A stretch of DNA of 40,308 bases from Betaproteobacteria bacterium (GTDB lineage: Bacteria; Pseudomonadota; Gammaproteobacteria; Burkholderiales; Casimicrobiaceae): the NCBI GenBank assembly GCA_003153335.1, contig PLYG01000275.1, forward strand, positions 12,917 to 53,224, given 5' to 3'. Made by a program: the position numbers and the translations under genes. Every line of letters starts with the position of its first letter. Positions within the stretch are counted from its first letter, which is position 1. Shown in pieces: positions 1 to 7,421 of the stretch. Under the pieces are notes generated by a model. It had not been told where the DNA came from. It made no database searches and worked only from the letters and a program-made list of their open reading frames with translations.

Positions 1-25
1 TGACGGCATGCTCGAAGGCCAGTGA

Positions 26-205
26 ATGCTCCCGGCGTTGGCCTACGTCAGGGAGCAGGTCGAACGCCTCGCTCAGACGGTAGCCTTCGGCGTCGTGGCC
101 AAGACGCGCGCATTCCCGACCGTGGCCAAGACGCGCGCCGTGCCGCAGGGGAACATTGACGAGCTGGGTGCCGATCTGGCGCGACGCGGGGCGGGGCTGG
201 TGTAG
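26..205 (+). CDS. Small hypothetical protein, 59 aa
   Basis: The ATG directly follows a TGA at 23-25 that closes the tail of a gene entering from the left (in-frame residues DGMLEGQ are all that is visible). Both lie in the same reading frame, so this could be a coupled downstream gene or the rest of one gene interrupted by a stop. The product contains a short internal duplication, VAKTRAFPT then VAKTRAVPQ, from a direct repeat of about 17 bases. No domain is recognised. The existence of the gene is uncertain. Confidence 0.35.
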   Translation: MLPALAYVREQVERLAQTVAFGVVAKTRAFPTVAKTRAVPQGNIDELGADLARRGAGLV

Positions 206-542
206 CCGTCAGCATCGCCGGGACGGGGTGCGGATGCCTTTTCTACAGGCGATCCTTGGCCTCCCAGAGTAACTTTCACCGGTGAAAGTTGGGGGAGGGT
301 AGGTTGCGGCCTCCCATTCGAATGCTCACATGGACCAGCAAAAAGCCCACACCCGGCGGCCTCTTCGCGGCAACAGCAGCTTGCTGCAACCGGGCTCGCA
401 CCTGCCAGCAGAGGCTAGTTTGCTCGTTGATCCGAAACGGGCATTTCGGATAATGTCGCCTTGCTGTCGGGTCGCTGTCGTGGTCGAGCGGCCCGCTGTC
501 AGAGAAGATGGCCGCCTCCACCTACCGCCAGAGAGAAGGACC
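206..542. other. Intergenic region upstream of the XRE regulator
   Basis: No convincing gene is seen here. The region holds the perfect palindrome at 271-290 and the presumed promoter and leader of the regulator gene starting at 543. The regulator's frame stays open back to 330, but the upstream extension (rich in Arg and Pro) does not look like part of an HTH protein, and the good ribosome-binding site lies before 543. Confidence 0.5.
271..290. promoter_or_regulatory. Perfect 20-bp palindrome, probable operator
   Basis: The sequence AACTTTCACCGGTGAAAGTT is identical to its own reverse complement, with no spacer. It lies about 250 bases before the XRE gene at 543. A dimeric HTH protein is the expected ligand, most simply the XRE protein itself. 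There is no run of T after it, so a terminator role is less likely. Confidence 0.6.
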
Positions 543-1229
543 ATGACCAACACCAATGAGACTCTGCCGCGCCAGCTCACCCCGAAAGAGGTGGCGCTAC
601 TGGTGCGGACCCTGCGCGAGGCTCACCAGTGGACGCAGGCGACCTTGGCAGAGATCGCCAAGGTAACCGAACGCACCGTCCAGCGGGTCGAGGCCGGTGA
701 TCCATCCGACCTCCACACTCGCCGTGCGCTCGCGACCGCCTTGGGCTGCGAGGACCCGGACGCGTTCAACCGGAAGATGGCGATCCCGACCGAAGACGAG
801 GCGCGTCGGCTGAAGGAGGAGTTCGAGCGCGACCACCTTATCTTGGACGCAGCCGAGATGAAGACCGGCCGTCAGCTCGCCACGCTGTTCGAGTCCGGGA
901 CGATGGATATGTCCACGCCGACGGATGACATGCCTGAGAAGGCTGCTCGCGACTTCGCAGTCCTGCTCGATTACCTGCGCGACTACCGCGACATCGCCGA
1001 CGAGTACGGCGAGGTCCAGAAGCTGGACGTGTATGCGGAAGTGCAGCAATACATTGACGCCATCTCCGCAGCAGAGTTTCTGATCATGGCCGCGACACGC
1101 CGGGCCAAGCTCGTTGGCGAGCAGTGGGAGAACAAGACGCCGTGGGAGGTGAACCTCGTCTACCTCACCACGGCGGCGAAGGGTCGCGAGCAGTTGAAGA
1201 TGGCGGTTCCCCGTCGGGTTCAGCTCTAA
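543..1229 (+). CDS. XRE-family HTH transcriptional regulator
   Basis: A 228-aa protein. An N-terminal Cro/CI-type helix-turn-helix covers roughly residues 10-65 (LVRTLREAHQWTQATLAEIA, then VTERTVQRVEAGDPS), matching the usual recognition pattern of XRE proteins. The C-terminal 150 residues are mostly helical and charged and belong to no family I recognise; they could bind a ligand or mediate dimerisation. The start at 543 is chosen because AGAAGGA precedes it at good spacing, whereas the longer open frame from 330 encodes implausible sequence. The palindrome at 271-290 is a candidate binding site. The gene stands alone, followed by the TnpB element. Confidence 0.8.
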   Translation: MTNTNETLPRQLTPKEVALLVRTLREAHQWTQATLAEIAKVTERTVQRVEAGDPSDLHTRRALATALGCEDPDAFNRKMAIPTEDEARRLKEEFERDHLILDAAEMKTGRQLATLFESGTMDMSTPTDDMPEKAARDFAVLLDYLRDYRDIADEYGEVQKLDVYAEVQQYIDAISAAEFLIMAATRRAKLVGEQWENKTPWEVNLVYLTTAAKGREQLKMAVPRRVQL

Positions 1230-1291
1230 TCGTAGGCGTCAGGTCACACCAATGAACCGTCAGCGTGGCTTTACCAAGGTGGCGCGGAAAG

Positions 1292-1311
1292 CCCGGTCGT
1301 TAAGGGCCGGG
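1292..1311 (+). repeat. Hairpin resembling a TnpB-element right end
   Basis: The arms CCCGG and CCGGG enclose a short loop, followed by ATGGAT. The sequence CCCGGTCGTT is shared with the hairpin just after tnpB at 2627-2646. It may be the left-end structure of the element, or the remaining right end of an older related element. Confidence 0.5.
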
Positions 1312-1368
1312 ATGGATAGTGCCGATCTTCGTTGTATACGCAAATTCGGCTGCAATAGACGACTAATA

Positions 1369-1390
1369 CATACCCATGGGCGGGTATAAT
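1369..1390 (+). promoter_or_regulatory. Shared operator/promoter, copy 1 (tnpB)
   Basis: CATACCC at 1369-1375, a 6-base spacer, then GGGTATA at 1382-1388; TATAAT at 1385-1390 is the -10 box. The expected transcription start, 7 bases after the -10 box, coincides with the tnpB ATG at 1397, so the message would be leaderless. No good -35 box is visible. It is one of seven similar sites in the window. Confidence 0.7.
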
Positions 1391-1396
1391 ATAGCG

Positions 1397-2614
1397 ATGC
1401 TACGCCGCCAAGCCTACTGCTTCCGTCTACGCCCTGCCGGGGCCGACGAGCGCGCCTTGCGCCGCTTCGCGGGCGCCTGCCGGTTTGTCTGGAACCGGGC
1501 GCTGGCGTTGCAACAGGCGCGGCATGCGCGCGGCGAGAAGAAGCTGGGCTACGCCGGTCTCACCAAGCTGTTGACCGGTTGGCGCGCCGATCCGGCGACC
1601 GCGTGGTTGGCCGACATTCACTCGCAAGTGCTGCAACAGTCACTCAAAGACATGGAGCGGGCATACAGCAACTTCTTCGCCAAGCGTGCTGACTTGCCAC
1701 GGTTCAAGAAGAAGGGCCAGCACGACGCCTTTCGCTTCCCGCAGGGGATCAAGCTCGATCAGCGCAACAGCCGTATCTATCTGCCCAAGATCGGCTGGGT
1801 GCGGTACCGCAACAGCCGGGTCATGGAAGGGACGATCAAGAACGTGACCGTCACGGCGGCCAACGGCCACTGGATGATCAGCGTGCAGACGGAGCGCGCA
1901 GGGGCGGTGCCGGTGCATCCGGCCACGAGCAGCATCGGGATTGACGTGGGCATTACCCGGTTCGCCACGCTCTCCGATGGCACCGTTTTCGCCCCACTGG
2001 ACGCGTTGCGACGGCAGGCCCGGCATCTCATGCATCTACAGCGGGCACTCGCGCGCAAGACCAAGTTCAGCAACAACTGGAAGAAGGCCAAGGCGCGTGT
2101 TGGGCGCCTGCACACCCGTATCGCCGATTCCCGGCGCGACTTTCTGCACAAAACGACGACCACCATCAGCCAAAACCACGCGCTGGTGATCGTCGAAGAC
2201 CTGCAGGTGCGCAATATGTCGCGCTCGGCGCGGGGCACCACCGCAAGACCGGGCCGCAAGGTCCGGCAGAAGGCCGGGCTGAACCGTGCGATCTTGGATC
2301 AAGGCTGGGGTGAATTTCGGCGCCAGCTCACGTACAAGACGGCGTGGTTGGGCGGGGAGTTGCTGGCGGTGCCGCCGGCGTATACCAGCCAGACCTGTCT
2401 GGCCTGCGGCCACGTGCATGCCGACAATCGCCAGACGCAAGCGCAGTTCCTGTGCGTTGCCTGCGGCTACACCGAACACGCCGATCTGGTCGGGGCATTG
2501 AACATTCTCAGGGCGGGACACGCCCGTTGTGCCTGTGGAGAAGCGGCGCCGTCAGGCCCTTCGCTGAAGCAGGAACCCACCGAAGCGACTGTCCGTGAGC
2601 TTGCTCATGGATAG
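1397..2614 (+). CDS. tnpB: TnpB, RNA-guided nuclease of an IS200/IS605-type element
   Basis: A full-length TnpB of 405 aa. The N-terminus MLRRQAYCFRLRP is typical of the family, so the ATG at 1397 is preferred over an in-frame one at 1376. RuvC-like motifs are visible: GIDVGITRFATLSDG (first Asp), VIVEDLQV (Glu), and the last Asp in HADLVGALNIL. A zinc ribbon, CLACG...CVACG, lies between the second and third. The usual DxNAA is DLVGA here, a mild divergence. TnpB proteins are known to be guided by an RNA from the element's right end and to cut DNA beside a short target motif. There is no TnpA transposase, so this is a TnpB-only (IS1341-like) element. Its promoter carries the operator found at six other genes here, suggesting it came under host-replicon control. 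Confidence 0.92.
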   Translation: MLRRQAYCFRLRPAGADERALRRFAGACRFVWNRALALQQARHARGEKKLGYAGLTKLLTGWRADPATAWLADIHSQVLQQSLKDMERAYSNFFAKRADLPRFKKKGQHDAFRFPQGIKLDQRNSRIYLPKIGWVRYRNSRVMEGTIKNVTVTAANGHWMISVQTERAGAVPVHPATSSIGIDVGITRFATLSDGTVFAPLDALRRQARHLMHLQRALARKTKFSNNWKKAKARVGRLHTRIADSRRDFLHKTTTTISQNHALVIVEDLQVRNMSRSARGTTARPGRKVRQKAGLNRAILDQGWGEFRRQLTYKTAWLGGELLAVPPAYTSQTCLACGHVHADNRQTQAQFLCVACGYTEHADLVGALNILRAGHARCACGEAAPSGPSLKQEPTEATVRELAHG

Positions 2615-2656
2615 CGCCGTAGGAATCCCGGTCGTTCACGGCCGGGAGGATATCAA
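2615..2656 (+). ncRNA. Probable omega/reRNA 3' end and element right end
   Basis: Just after the tnpB stop, CCCGGTCG-TTCA-CGGCCGGG (2627-2646) folds into an 8-bp hairpin, followed by AGGATATCAA. In TnpB elements the guide RNA scaffold comes from this end and the guide is the flanking DNA. If TCAA (2653-2656) is the boundary, the guide would start at 2657, inside the 3' end of the XRE gene on the other strand. The RNA probably extends upstream into tnpB; its 5' end is unknown. Confidence 0.6.
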
Positions 2657-2659
2657 TGC

Positions 2660-2974
2660 TCACTTCTTCTTTGCCTTCTTCTTCTTTACGTCGTGGTTGT
2701 TCACCAGACTGATGCCAAAGCCGTACGCGCGGCAAACTGCTTTGAGTGTTGAGAGGCGGGGATCGATCTGGTAATCGTTCTCCATCTCCCACAGCGTGCT
2801 CTTGGCCAGAGTTGTCTCTTCCGCCATTTGATCGAGGGTCAGCCCCTTCTTCTCGCGGCTGGCGCGCATCAACTTGGAAAGAGATTGCTTCCGTGTCATG
2901 GTAGTGACCTTCGATGCGCCCGAACGTGGCTTTTTCCGGGCAATCTGAACCACGGAAGAGGAAGAGGTCGGCAT
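2660..2974 (-). CDS. XRE-family HTH regulator, small
   Basis: The product is 104 aa from the start at 2974; an alternative start at 2899 (AAGG at good spacing) gives about 79 aa. The HTH is clear: LSKLMRASREKKGLTLDQMA then LAKSTLWEMENDYQIDPRLS, followed by VCRAYGFGI, a common end of XRE domains. The C-terminus is a run of lysines (KKKKAKKK), which may add unspecific DNA binding. The TnpB element ends only three bases after the stop codon, so the insertion left the gene whole. It follows the hypothetical gene at 3085-3483 on the same strand and may be cotranscribed. It could be the antitoxin-like or regulatory half of a pair, but no toxin is recognised. Confidence 0.8.
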   Translation of the reverse strand: MPTSSSSVVQIARKKPRSGASKVTTMTRKQSLSKLMRASREKKGLTLDQMAEETTLAKSTLWEMENDYQIDPRLSTLKAVCRAYGFGISLVNNHDVKKKKAKKK

Positions 2975-3084
2975 TGGACCCGCCTTATAGAAAGGAAACC
3001 GCAGGAGAATGGTATGCGCTCGAATGGGTGGGGTCAATAGGTAAAATACCCTTGACGCGCCACCACTCAAGAAAAATGTCTATA

Positions 3085-3483
3085 TCACTCGACCGATTTT
3101 GACGTATCACTCGCCCGATCAAAGACGGGCTGCCAAACATCGGAAAGCGGGTGAAATTGCCGCTGACGGTAGGATGCTGTGGCTTCGTACAACCGATAGT
3201 CACTGACCACCTCCATCGCGTCGAGCGGTAATACGACCGTCGGCTCAGCTACGCCGACTCTCCATGTCTGCCGTATTCCGCTAACGAACGGCAGGACAAA
3301 TAGTACCAAACCATCTCTCGGAATTGGCGGCATTTGCTTAGTATAAAAGCGAATTTCCCAATGGAGAACAGTTCCGATTGCATTTCTCAGATAGTGAAAC
3401 CGCACAATTCGGTGCGTGTGCACTGCAAGAGAGCGGGCTGCTGCCAACGGCTCACGGTCCGGTACTGACGCCTGCGATTGCAC
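3085..3483 (-). CDS. Hypothetical protein, 132 aa
   Basis: A basic and aromatic-rich product with a convincing protein-like composition (WEIRFYTKQMPPIPRDGL, then QTWRVGVAEPTVVLPLDAM). No domain is recognised. It lies upstream of the small XRE gene on the same strand, about 110 bases away, so the two may form a toxin-antitoxin-like or regulated pair; that is only a guess from position. The start is not well supported by a ribosome-binding site. Confidence 0.5.
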   Translation of the reverse strand: MQSQASVPDREPLAAARSLAVHTHRIVRFHYLRNAIGTVLHWEIRFYTKQMPPIPRDGLVLFVLPFVSGIRQTWRVGVAEPTVVLPLDAMEVVSDYRLYEATASYRQRQFHPLSDVWQPVFDRASDTSKSVE

Positions 3484-3492
3484 GAAACAATT

Positions 3493-4071
3493 TTACAATG
3501 CGGCCGAATGAAAACGAGGTGCGGCACGGTAAGATATATCACCTAAACGAACGCTAGCCACCACCCATCTTGGACGCATTGGCAACCTATCCAAAGCAAG
3601 GAATCGCTCATGGAAAATCATACTTTCCCCCCCAGGGACTACGTCGGGCATCGGGGCATGTCGGCGACCCTGCTCAGCCGATTCCTGCTCGGGTTGTCCA
3701 ATCAGGCAAAGCAGGCGGGCCGCGTCGCGACCAAGAGCGAGATCGCTGACCTCGTGATCGTCGCGGTCGAGGATGGGCGACCGAATGAGCTGCCCCATGG
3801 TGTGCTGCGGATCAACCTTCCGGGCGCCTTGTTCCTCGGGATACTCCGCTGCGGAACGGTCACCGTGTCGCGCACCCAAGGCCCATTGCAGCGCGTCTCG
3901 GGCGCCAATGCGATGCGTGGCCACTAGCTCGCACCCGGACATCCTCGCGTGATGTCGGGCGTGATCGTGGGCGAGCCCCGGTTCCGTGTTGACCTGACGG
4001 AACTCCGCAATCTGACCCGTGGTCAGCGACACCATCTCCGTCAGATAATAGCGTTGGCAGGGGCGCCTCAT
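3493..4071 (-). CDS. Hypothetical protein, uncertain, overlaps an opposing gene
   Basis: The ATG at 4071 overlaps the stop of the next upstream gene by four bases (ATGA), as expected in an operon, and the first 65 residues (LTTGQIAEFRQVN, GARDALQWALGARHG) look genuine. The rest lies antisense to the better supported plus-strand gene at 3610-3927 and may not be real; the original gene may have lost its 3' part. No domain is recognised. Confidence 0.35.
   Translation of the reverse strand: MRRPCQRYYLTEMVSLTTGQIAEFRQVNTEPGLAHDHARHHARMSGCELVATHRIGARDALQWALGARHGDRSAAEYPEEQGARKVDPQHTMGQLIRSPILDRDDHEVSDLALGRDAARLLCLIGQPEQESAEQGRRHAPMPDVVPGGESMIFHERFLALDRLPMRPRWVVASVRLGDISYRAAPRFHSAAL
3610..3927 (+). 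CDS. Hypothetical protein, 105 aa
   Basis: AAGGA precedes the ATG at good spacing. The middle of the protein alternates hydrophobic and charged residues like a folded domain (SRFLLGLSNQAKQAGRVATK, SEIADLVIVAVEDGRPNEL, LPGALFLGILRCGTVTVSR), and third codon positions are GC-rich to the end. No family is recognised. It is convergent with, and overlaps, the uncertain minus-strand frame ending at 3493; at most one of them is likely to be fully real over 3610-3850. Confidence 0.5.
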   Translation: MENHTFPPRDYVGHRGMSATLLSRFLLGLSNQAKQAGRVATKSEIADLVIVAVEDGRPNELPHGVLRINLPGALFLGILRCGTVTVSRTQGPLQRVSGANAMRGH

Positions 4072-4295
4072 ACCGGCTCCCGGAACGCGCGGTTAAACAG
4101 CGGCCAATAGCGCTTGTGGACCCCACCTTTTGCCGCATGCAGTTGCACCGACAAACCCACAAAAGCCGCCTTGCTGCCGGGCGCGTCCAGATGCTTCTTG
4201 GCTTCGCGATAGGCGTCGAGCAGGGTAAAGAAGTGCTGTTCGGCAAATTGCTTGAGGCTCATACCGCCCGCCGGCGACGCAGCGAGCGCGCTCAT
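4068..4295 (-). CDS. Hypothetical protein, 75 aa
   Basis: A small, probably helical protein (MSLKQFAEQHFFTLLDAYRE, then a basic region with HKRYWPLFNRAF). Its ATG overlaps the stop of the upstream gene by four bases, and its own stop overlaps the next ATG likewise, so it is translationally coupled in an operon read leftward from the operator at 4851-4870. No family is recognised. Confidence 0.65.
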   Translation of the reverse strand: MSALAASPAGGMSLKQFAEQHFFTLLDAYREAKKHLDAPGSKAAFVGLSVQLHAAKGGVHKRYWPLFNRAFREPV

Positions 4296-4798
4296 GCCGC
4301 AGACGCCGCCGCGCTGCGATAGAGTTTCAGTGCGTCCTCGAACGGCAGCAGGTTGAGGATGGCCGTGGCGTCCTTGAACTGCTGCGGCTTGGTCAGCACC
4401 GCCGCCAGTCGCGCCTTGTCGAGGACCTTGGTTTCATAGATGCCGCCGGCGCGGTGCAGGTAGAGAACTTTCTTGCCGAGTGCGCGCTGCAGGTCGCGGC
4501 GGGCCAGCATGTCGTTGAGCAGGTTGTCGATGATGCTGTCGGCGCTGGCCGGCATCTCGGTCTTTTCGCCATCACCCAGATCGAGCGTCTCGTTGGGCAG
4601 GGTCTTGGCGATGGCTTCGAGCGTGTCGTTGATGGTCCACGGGTGGTACATGTTGCAGCCCCCATGGCCGTCGTTGCGTACGGTTCCGGCGCGCTTGCCA
4701 TCGAGGTTGACAGTGGCTTCGAAGCAGGAGGTCTCCTGCGAAGCAAAGGCGGCGTATTTCAGATTCTTGAGTTCAATTTGTGGGATAGAAGAAGGCAT
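4292..4798 (-). CDS. Hypothetical plasmid protein, 168 aa
   Basis: The first gene of a leftward operon. It has a mixed N-terminal part (QIELKNLKYAAFASQETSCF, DGHGGCNMYHPW) and a helical C-terminal part ending in Ala repeats. No domain is recognised. The start at 4798 has GGAAA six bases upstream; starts at 4810 or 4834 are also open, and 4834 lies only about eight bases after the predicted transcription start, so the longer form MPDVLCLY... cannot be excluded. The shared operator/promoter (copy 2) directly precedes it. Confidence 0.7.
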   Translation of the reverse strand: MPSSIPQIELKNLKYAAFASQETSCFEATVNLDGKRAGTVRNDGHGGCNMYHPWTINDTLEAIAKTLPNETLDLGDGEKTEMPASADSIIDNLLNDMLARRDLQRALGKKVLYLHRAGGIYETKVLDKARLAAVLTKPQQFKDATAILNLLPFEDALKLYRSAAASAA

Positions 4799-4848
4799 GG
4801 GTGTTTCCATATAAAGACAAAGGACATCCGGCATTGCGACCGTAATGC

Positions 4849-4877
4849 ATTATACCCGAAAGTGGGAATACACGCAA
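4849..4877 (-). promoter_or_regulatory. Shared operator/promoter, copy 2 (leftward operon)
   Basis: On the plus strand TATACCC (4851-4857), six bases, then GGGAATA (4864-4870). Read leftward this gives TATAAT (4854-4849) as -10, a 17-base spacer filled by the inverted repeat, and TTGCGT (4877-4872) as a weak -35. One mismatch lies between the arms. It drives the gene starting at 4798. Confidence 0.7.
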
Positions 4878-5022
4878 GCCGAGAACCGGACAGCCGGCAG
4901 CGGCCAAGCAAGGCGCCACGCAGGTATTCGTACAAATGCACGAACCGATGGTTTGAGAAGCGGCGCTGTGGCAATATGGCATGTCACCAGACCGAACAGA
5001 CCACCAAAACCGGAGCTTCGTC

Positions 5023-5868
5023 ATGCCTACCTGCCCGTTTGCCCCCGTCTTGCGCCTTCCCGAGAACACCGTTGGTCGCGACTTCGTCGTCGGGGATATT
5101 CACGGCGCCTTCGACTTGGTGGAGCAGGCGCTGGAGCAGGTGCGCTTCGATCCGGCGAGGGATCGGCTGTTTTCGGTCGGCGACCTGATCGACCGGGGCC
5201 CGAATTCGCACGAAGTCGTCGCCTTTCTCGCGCGGCCCGGCATCCACGCCGTGTGTGGCAATCACGAAGCCATGCTGCTCGATCTGTACGAGAACGGCGA
5301 TCCCAGCCCGGAAGCGCTGCACTACGTGACCGGCAAGAATGGCTTCGGCTGGTGGCTGGCAACGCCAGACGATGTGCGGCAAGACATCCTCGGCGCGCTA
5401 CGCAATCTACCTGTCGTAATCGAAACACGAACCCGGCGCGGAACGGTTGGGTTTGTTCACGCCGACGTGCCCACGGGCATGGACTGGCCGACCTTCACCC
5501 GACGGCTGGAGCGTGATGACGATGCGGTACTGGAAACCGCGCTGTGGGGTCGGCGACGGGTTGCCGCAGCCGACGGCCACGGTGTGACCGGAATCGGCCG
5601 TGTCTTTGTCGGACACAGCCCGCAATGGAATGGCATCGCCCGGCTGGGCAACGTGTACCTCGTCGATACGGGCGGGGTATTTGCGCTGCTCGGGCGGCAT
5701 CCGGAAGGAAGATTGACGTTGGCGGAAACCGTCATGGAGACGGGGGCCTTGCTCGCTCCCACACTGCCGCAGCTCGTCGATGTGCGCTTTGGCGACTGCC
5801 CGCCAGTTATTCCGTTTGGCAATTACGCCACATCGCGATCCGCCGCAACGCTCGCCCACGCCTGCTAA
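5023..5868 (+). CDS. Serine/threonine-type metallophosphatase (PrpA/lambda-PPase like)
   Basis: A 281-aa calcineurin-like phosphoesterase. The metal-binding motifs occur in order: GDIHG (about 24-28), GDLIDRG (about 63-69), GNHE (about 89-92) and a late FVGHSP histidine motif. These bind the two catalytic metals in the family, which removes phosphate from proteins or small molecules in the cytoplasm. The start at 5023 has GGAG seven bases upstream; an in-frame ATG at 4981 has none. The gene is divergent from the operon at 4292-4798. A large insertion compared with phage lambda phosphatase follows the GNHE motif. Substrate unknown. Confidence 0.88.
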   Translation: MPTCPFAPVLRLPENTVGRDFVVGDIHGAFDLVEQALEQVRFDPARDRLFSVGDLIDRGPNSHEVVAFLARPGIHAVCGNHEAMLLDLYENGDPSPEALHYVTGKNGFGWWLATPDDVRQDILGALRNLPVVIETRTRRGTVGFVHADVPTGMDWPTFTRRLERDDDAVLETALWGRRRVAAADGHGVTGIGRVFVGHSPQWNGIARLGNVYLVDTGGVFALLGRHPEGRLTLAETVMETGALLAPTLPQLVDVRFGDCPPVIPFGNYATSRSAATLAHAC

Positions 5869-5913
5869 CGCACGAGCAAGCAAGACCCGACCTCACGGTT
5901 GCGGGGTCTATCT

Positions 5914-5941
5914 CGATAATATCCCCAAGAGTGGGTATAAT
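5914..5941 (+). promoter_or_regulatory. Shared operator/promoter, copy 3
   Basis: TATCCCC (5920-5926), six bases, GGGTATA (5933-5939); TATAAT (5936-5941) is the -10, and TCGATA about 17 bases before it is a fair -35. It drives the Rossmann-fold gene at 5977 with a leader of about 30 bases. Confidence 0.72.
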
Positions 5942-5976
5942 TAATCTATCGAAACTACTGTACCGCACATAAAGCC

Positions 5977-6588
5977 ATGCCATCGCCAAGGATGATTCCG
6001 TGCCCGCATTTCACGTTGCTGGAAGACAGCAACTGGAGTTACGCGCCACGCACCCATAGGAATGCTGCCGCCGACGCTACGCTGGCCTACGCCGCCGACT
6101 TCACCACGCGCGGCGAGATTCTCACCGCCAAGGCCGCAGGGTCCAAGATTCTGCAGGTGGCGGTTGGCACGCCGGCGAGTGTTGCCGCCGAGCGACTGAT
6201 TGCCCACCTCGATGTGTTGAACGCCAAGTCCCTCAACGTGGCTGGAAACGGCATTTACAGCCTATCCCAACACTATCCCCACATCCCGCCGGCGCTGTTG
6301 CAGTCGAAACTCGACTACTACGTGCTGCGCGTGTTGACTTTGGTCAATGCCGGGCACCCACTGCAGGAATTGCACGCCGGCGGACAGACGGGTGTGGATG
6401 AATCCGGCATTAAAGCCGGGCTGGCACTGGGCATTCCTACCACAGCCCTACTGCCTAAGGGGTTTCGCATGCGTACTGCCGAAGGCAAGGACATCACCAG
6501 GACCTTCGAGGCGGCTTGGAACCGGTTCGTGGGCCCCGCACAACGGGTCGCACCGCCCCAAGCCGGCGCCCACACCTCGGCGCGCTGA
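5977..6588 (+). CDS. Rossmann-fold protein, YpsA / molybdenum-cofactor-carrier like
   Basis: A 203-aa product. The C-terminal half carries HAGGQTGVDESGIKAGLALG then PTTALLPKGFRMR, the glycine-rich nucleotide-binding pattern of the SLOG superfamily (YpsA, lysine-decarboxylase-like and MoCo-carrier proteins). Some SLOG members bind NAD-derived signals in defence systems, but this protein is far from the TIR locus and no functional link can be shown. The N-terminal half is alpha-helical and unrecognised. It is the first gene after operator copy 3. The ribosome-binding site is weak. Confidence 0.7.
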   Translation: MPSPRMIPCPHFTLLEDSNWSYAPRTHRNAAADATLAYAADFTTRGEILTAKAAGSKILQVAVGTPASVAAERLIAHLDVLNAKSLNVAGNGIYSLSQHYPHIPPALLQSKLDYYVLRVLTLVNAGHPLQELHAGGQTGVDESGIKAGLALGIPTTALLPKGFRMRTAEGKDITRTFEAAWNRFVGPAQRVAPPQAGAHTSAR

Positions 6589-6710
6589 GTGCCAGTTCTG
6601 AGTAGAAATGCGGATAGTGTTCGAACGAAAAGCGCCCGTAAAGGCTCATTGTCAGGTGGAATGTGCGCACTCGGTAAGCAACACTCCGGCCTGCCAGAAA
6701 AAGAGCTAAA

Positions 6711-7274
6711 ATGAAACCTCCCGACAAAATTATCTTTATGCCGCTGGCTAGGGGCACCCCCGAAACACATTTTCGCAAGATGCGCAGCGCGGTGTTTGCC
6801 GGGCTGTCTCAATGGCTCGCCACCGCACTCGCCGCTGGGAAGCCCGTTCCTTTGCCGGAACCGCTCAACGGATTCGGCGCCAATATCTACATTCTGAACG
6901 GGGCGCTGGTCGGCACCGTATTCAGCATCAACGGTGGGGGCCCGATCTCGGACCCACCCACCAAAGTTACGCCGCTGGCAACCTTCGGTGTAGCACCAAC
7001 TGCAACACAAAGCGGCCCCTTGTGGCAATTGCTGTGCGGCCATCCGGATGCGATGTTGCGACCCGGCATCGCGCAACCGACAGCGCCGTGGTGCGGCGTT
7101 ATTGTTCATCAGGGATTGATCTGGAATCCACAGTCCCTGCCGTGGCTTACCGACTTCGAGCGCGCGGTGGCGTGGATGTGGCTGGATACCACCTACGAGG
7201 CCCCGAACGGATTGGCGATGGGACCGCTGCAGCACTTGGGCGTACTGCATCGCGGGTCGTCACGCCTGCACTGA
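6711..7274 (+). CDS. Hypothetical protein, 187 aa
   Basis: The product is rich in Pro, Gly and Trp (FGANIYILNGALVGTVFSIN, CGVIVHQGLIWNPQSLPWLT) and looks like a compact soluble protein. No family is recognised. It follows the Rossmann-fold gene by about 120 bases on the same strand and may share its promoter. AAGAG lies just upstream of the ATG. Confidence 0.65.
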   Translation: MKPPDKIIFMPLARGTPETHFRKMRSAVFAGLSQWLATALAAGKPVPLPEPLNGFGANIYILNGALVGTVFSINGGGPISDPPTKVTPLATFGVAPTATQSGPLWQLLCGHPDAMLRPGIAQPTAPWCGVIVHQGLIWNPQSLPWLTDFERAVAWMWLDTTYEAPNGLAMGPLQHLGVLHRGSSRLH

Positions 7275-7336
7275 GCAACGCCCGGCTTCGTGGTCCGTTC
7301 ACAGCACGCCAACACGCCTTGGCGCTGCTCTTCTGG

Positions 7337-7365
7337 TAGACATTATCCCCATTATTGGGTATAGT
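7337..7365 (+). promoter_or_regulatory. Shared operator/promoter, copy 4
   Basis: TAGACA (7337-7342) is a good -35, followed by exactly 17 bases and TATAGT (7360-7365). The operator TATCCCC (7344-7350), six bases, GGGTATA (7357-7363) fills the spacer and covers the -10. A GTG near the predicted start (7373) opens an 18-codon frame that overlaps the ATG of the next gene. Confidence 0.75.
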
Positions 7366-7421
7366 ATATTCAGTGGTCGCCCACCATTGCTTGTGGCCAC
7401 TGTCCCGGAAAGAAATCCTCC

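Noticed and set aside
2660..3483. Toxin-antitoxin pair of the small XRE gene and its neighbour
   Set aside because: The neighbour has no toxin motif and the gap is over 100 bases; possible but not supported enough to call.
6318..7250. Minus-strand frame of 310 codons
   Set aside because: Antisense to two plus-strand genes with good codon pattern.
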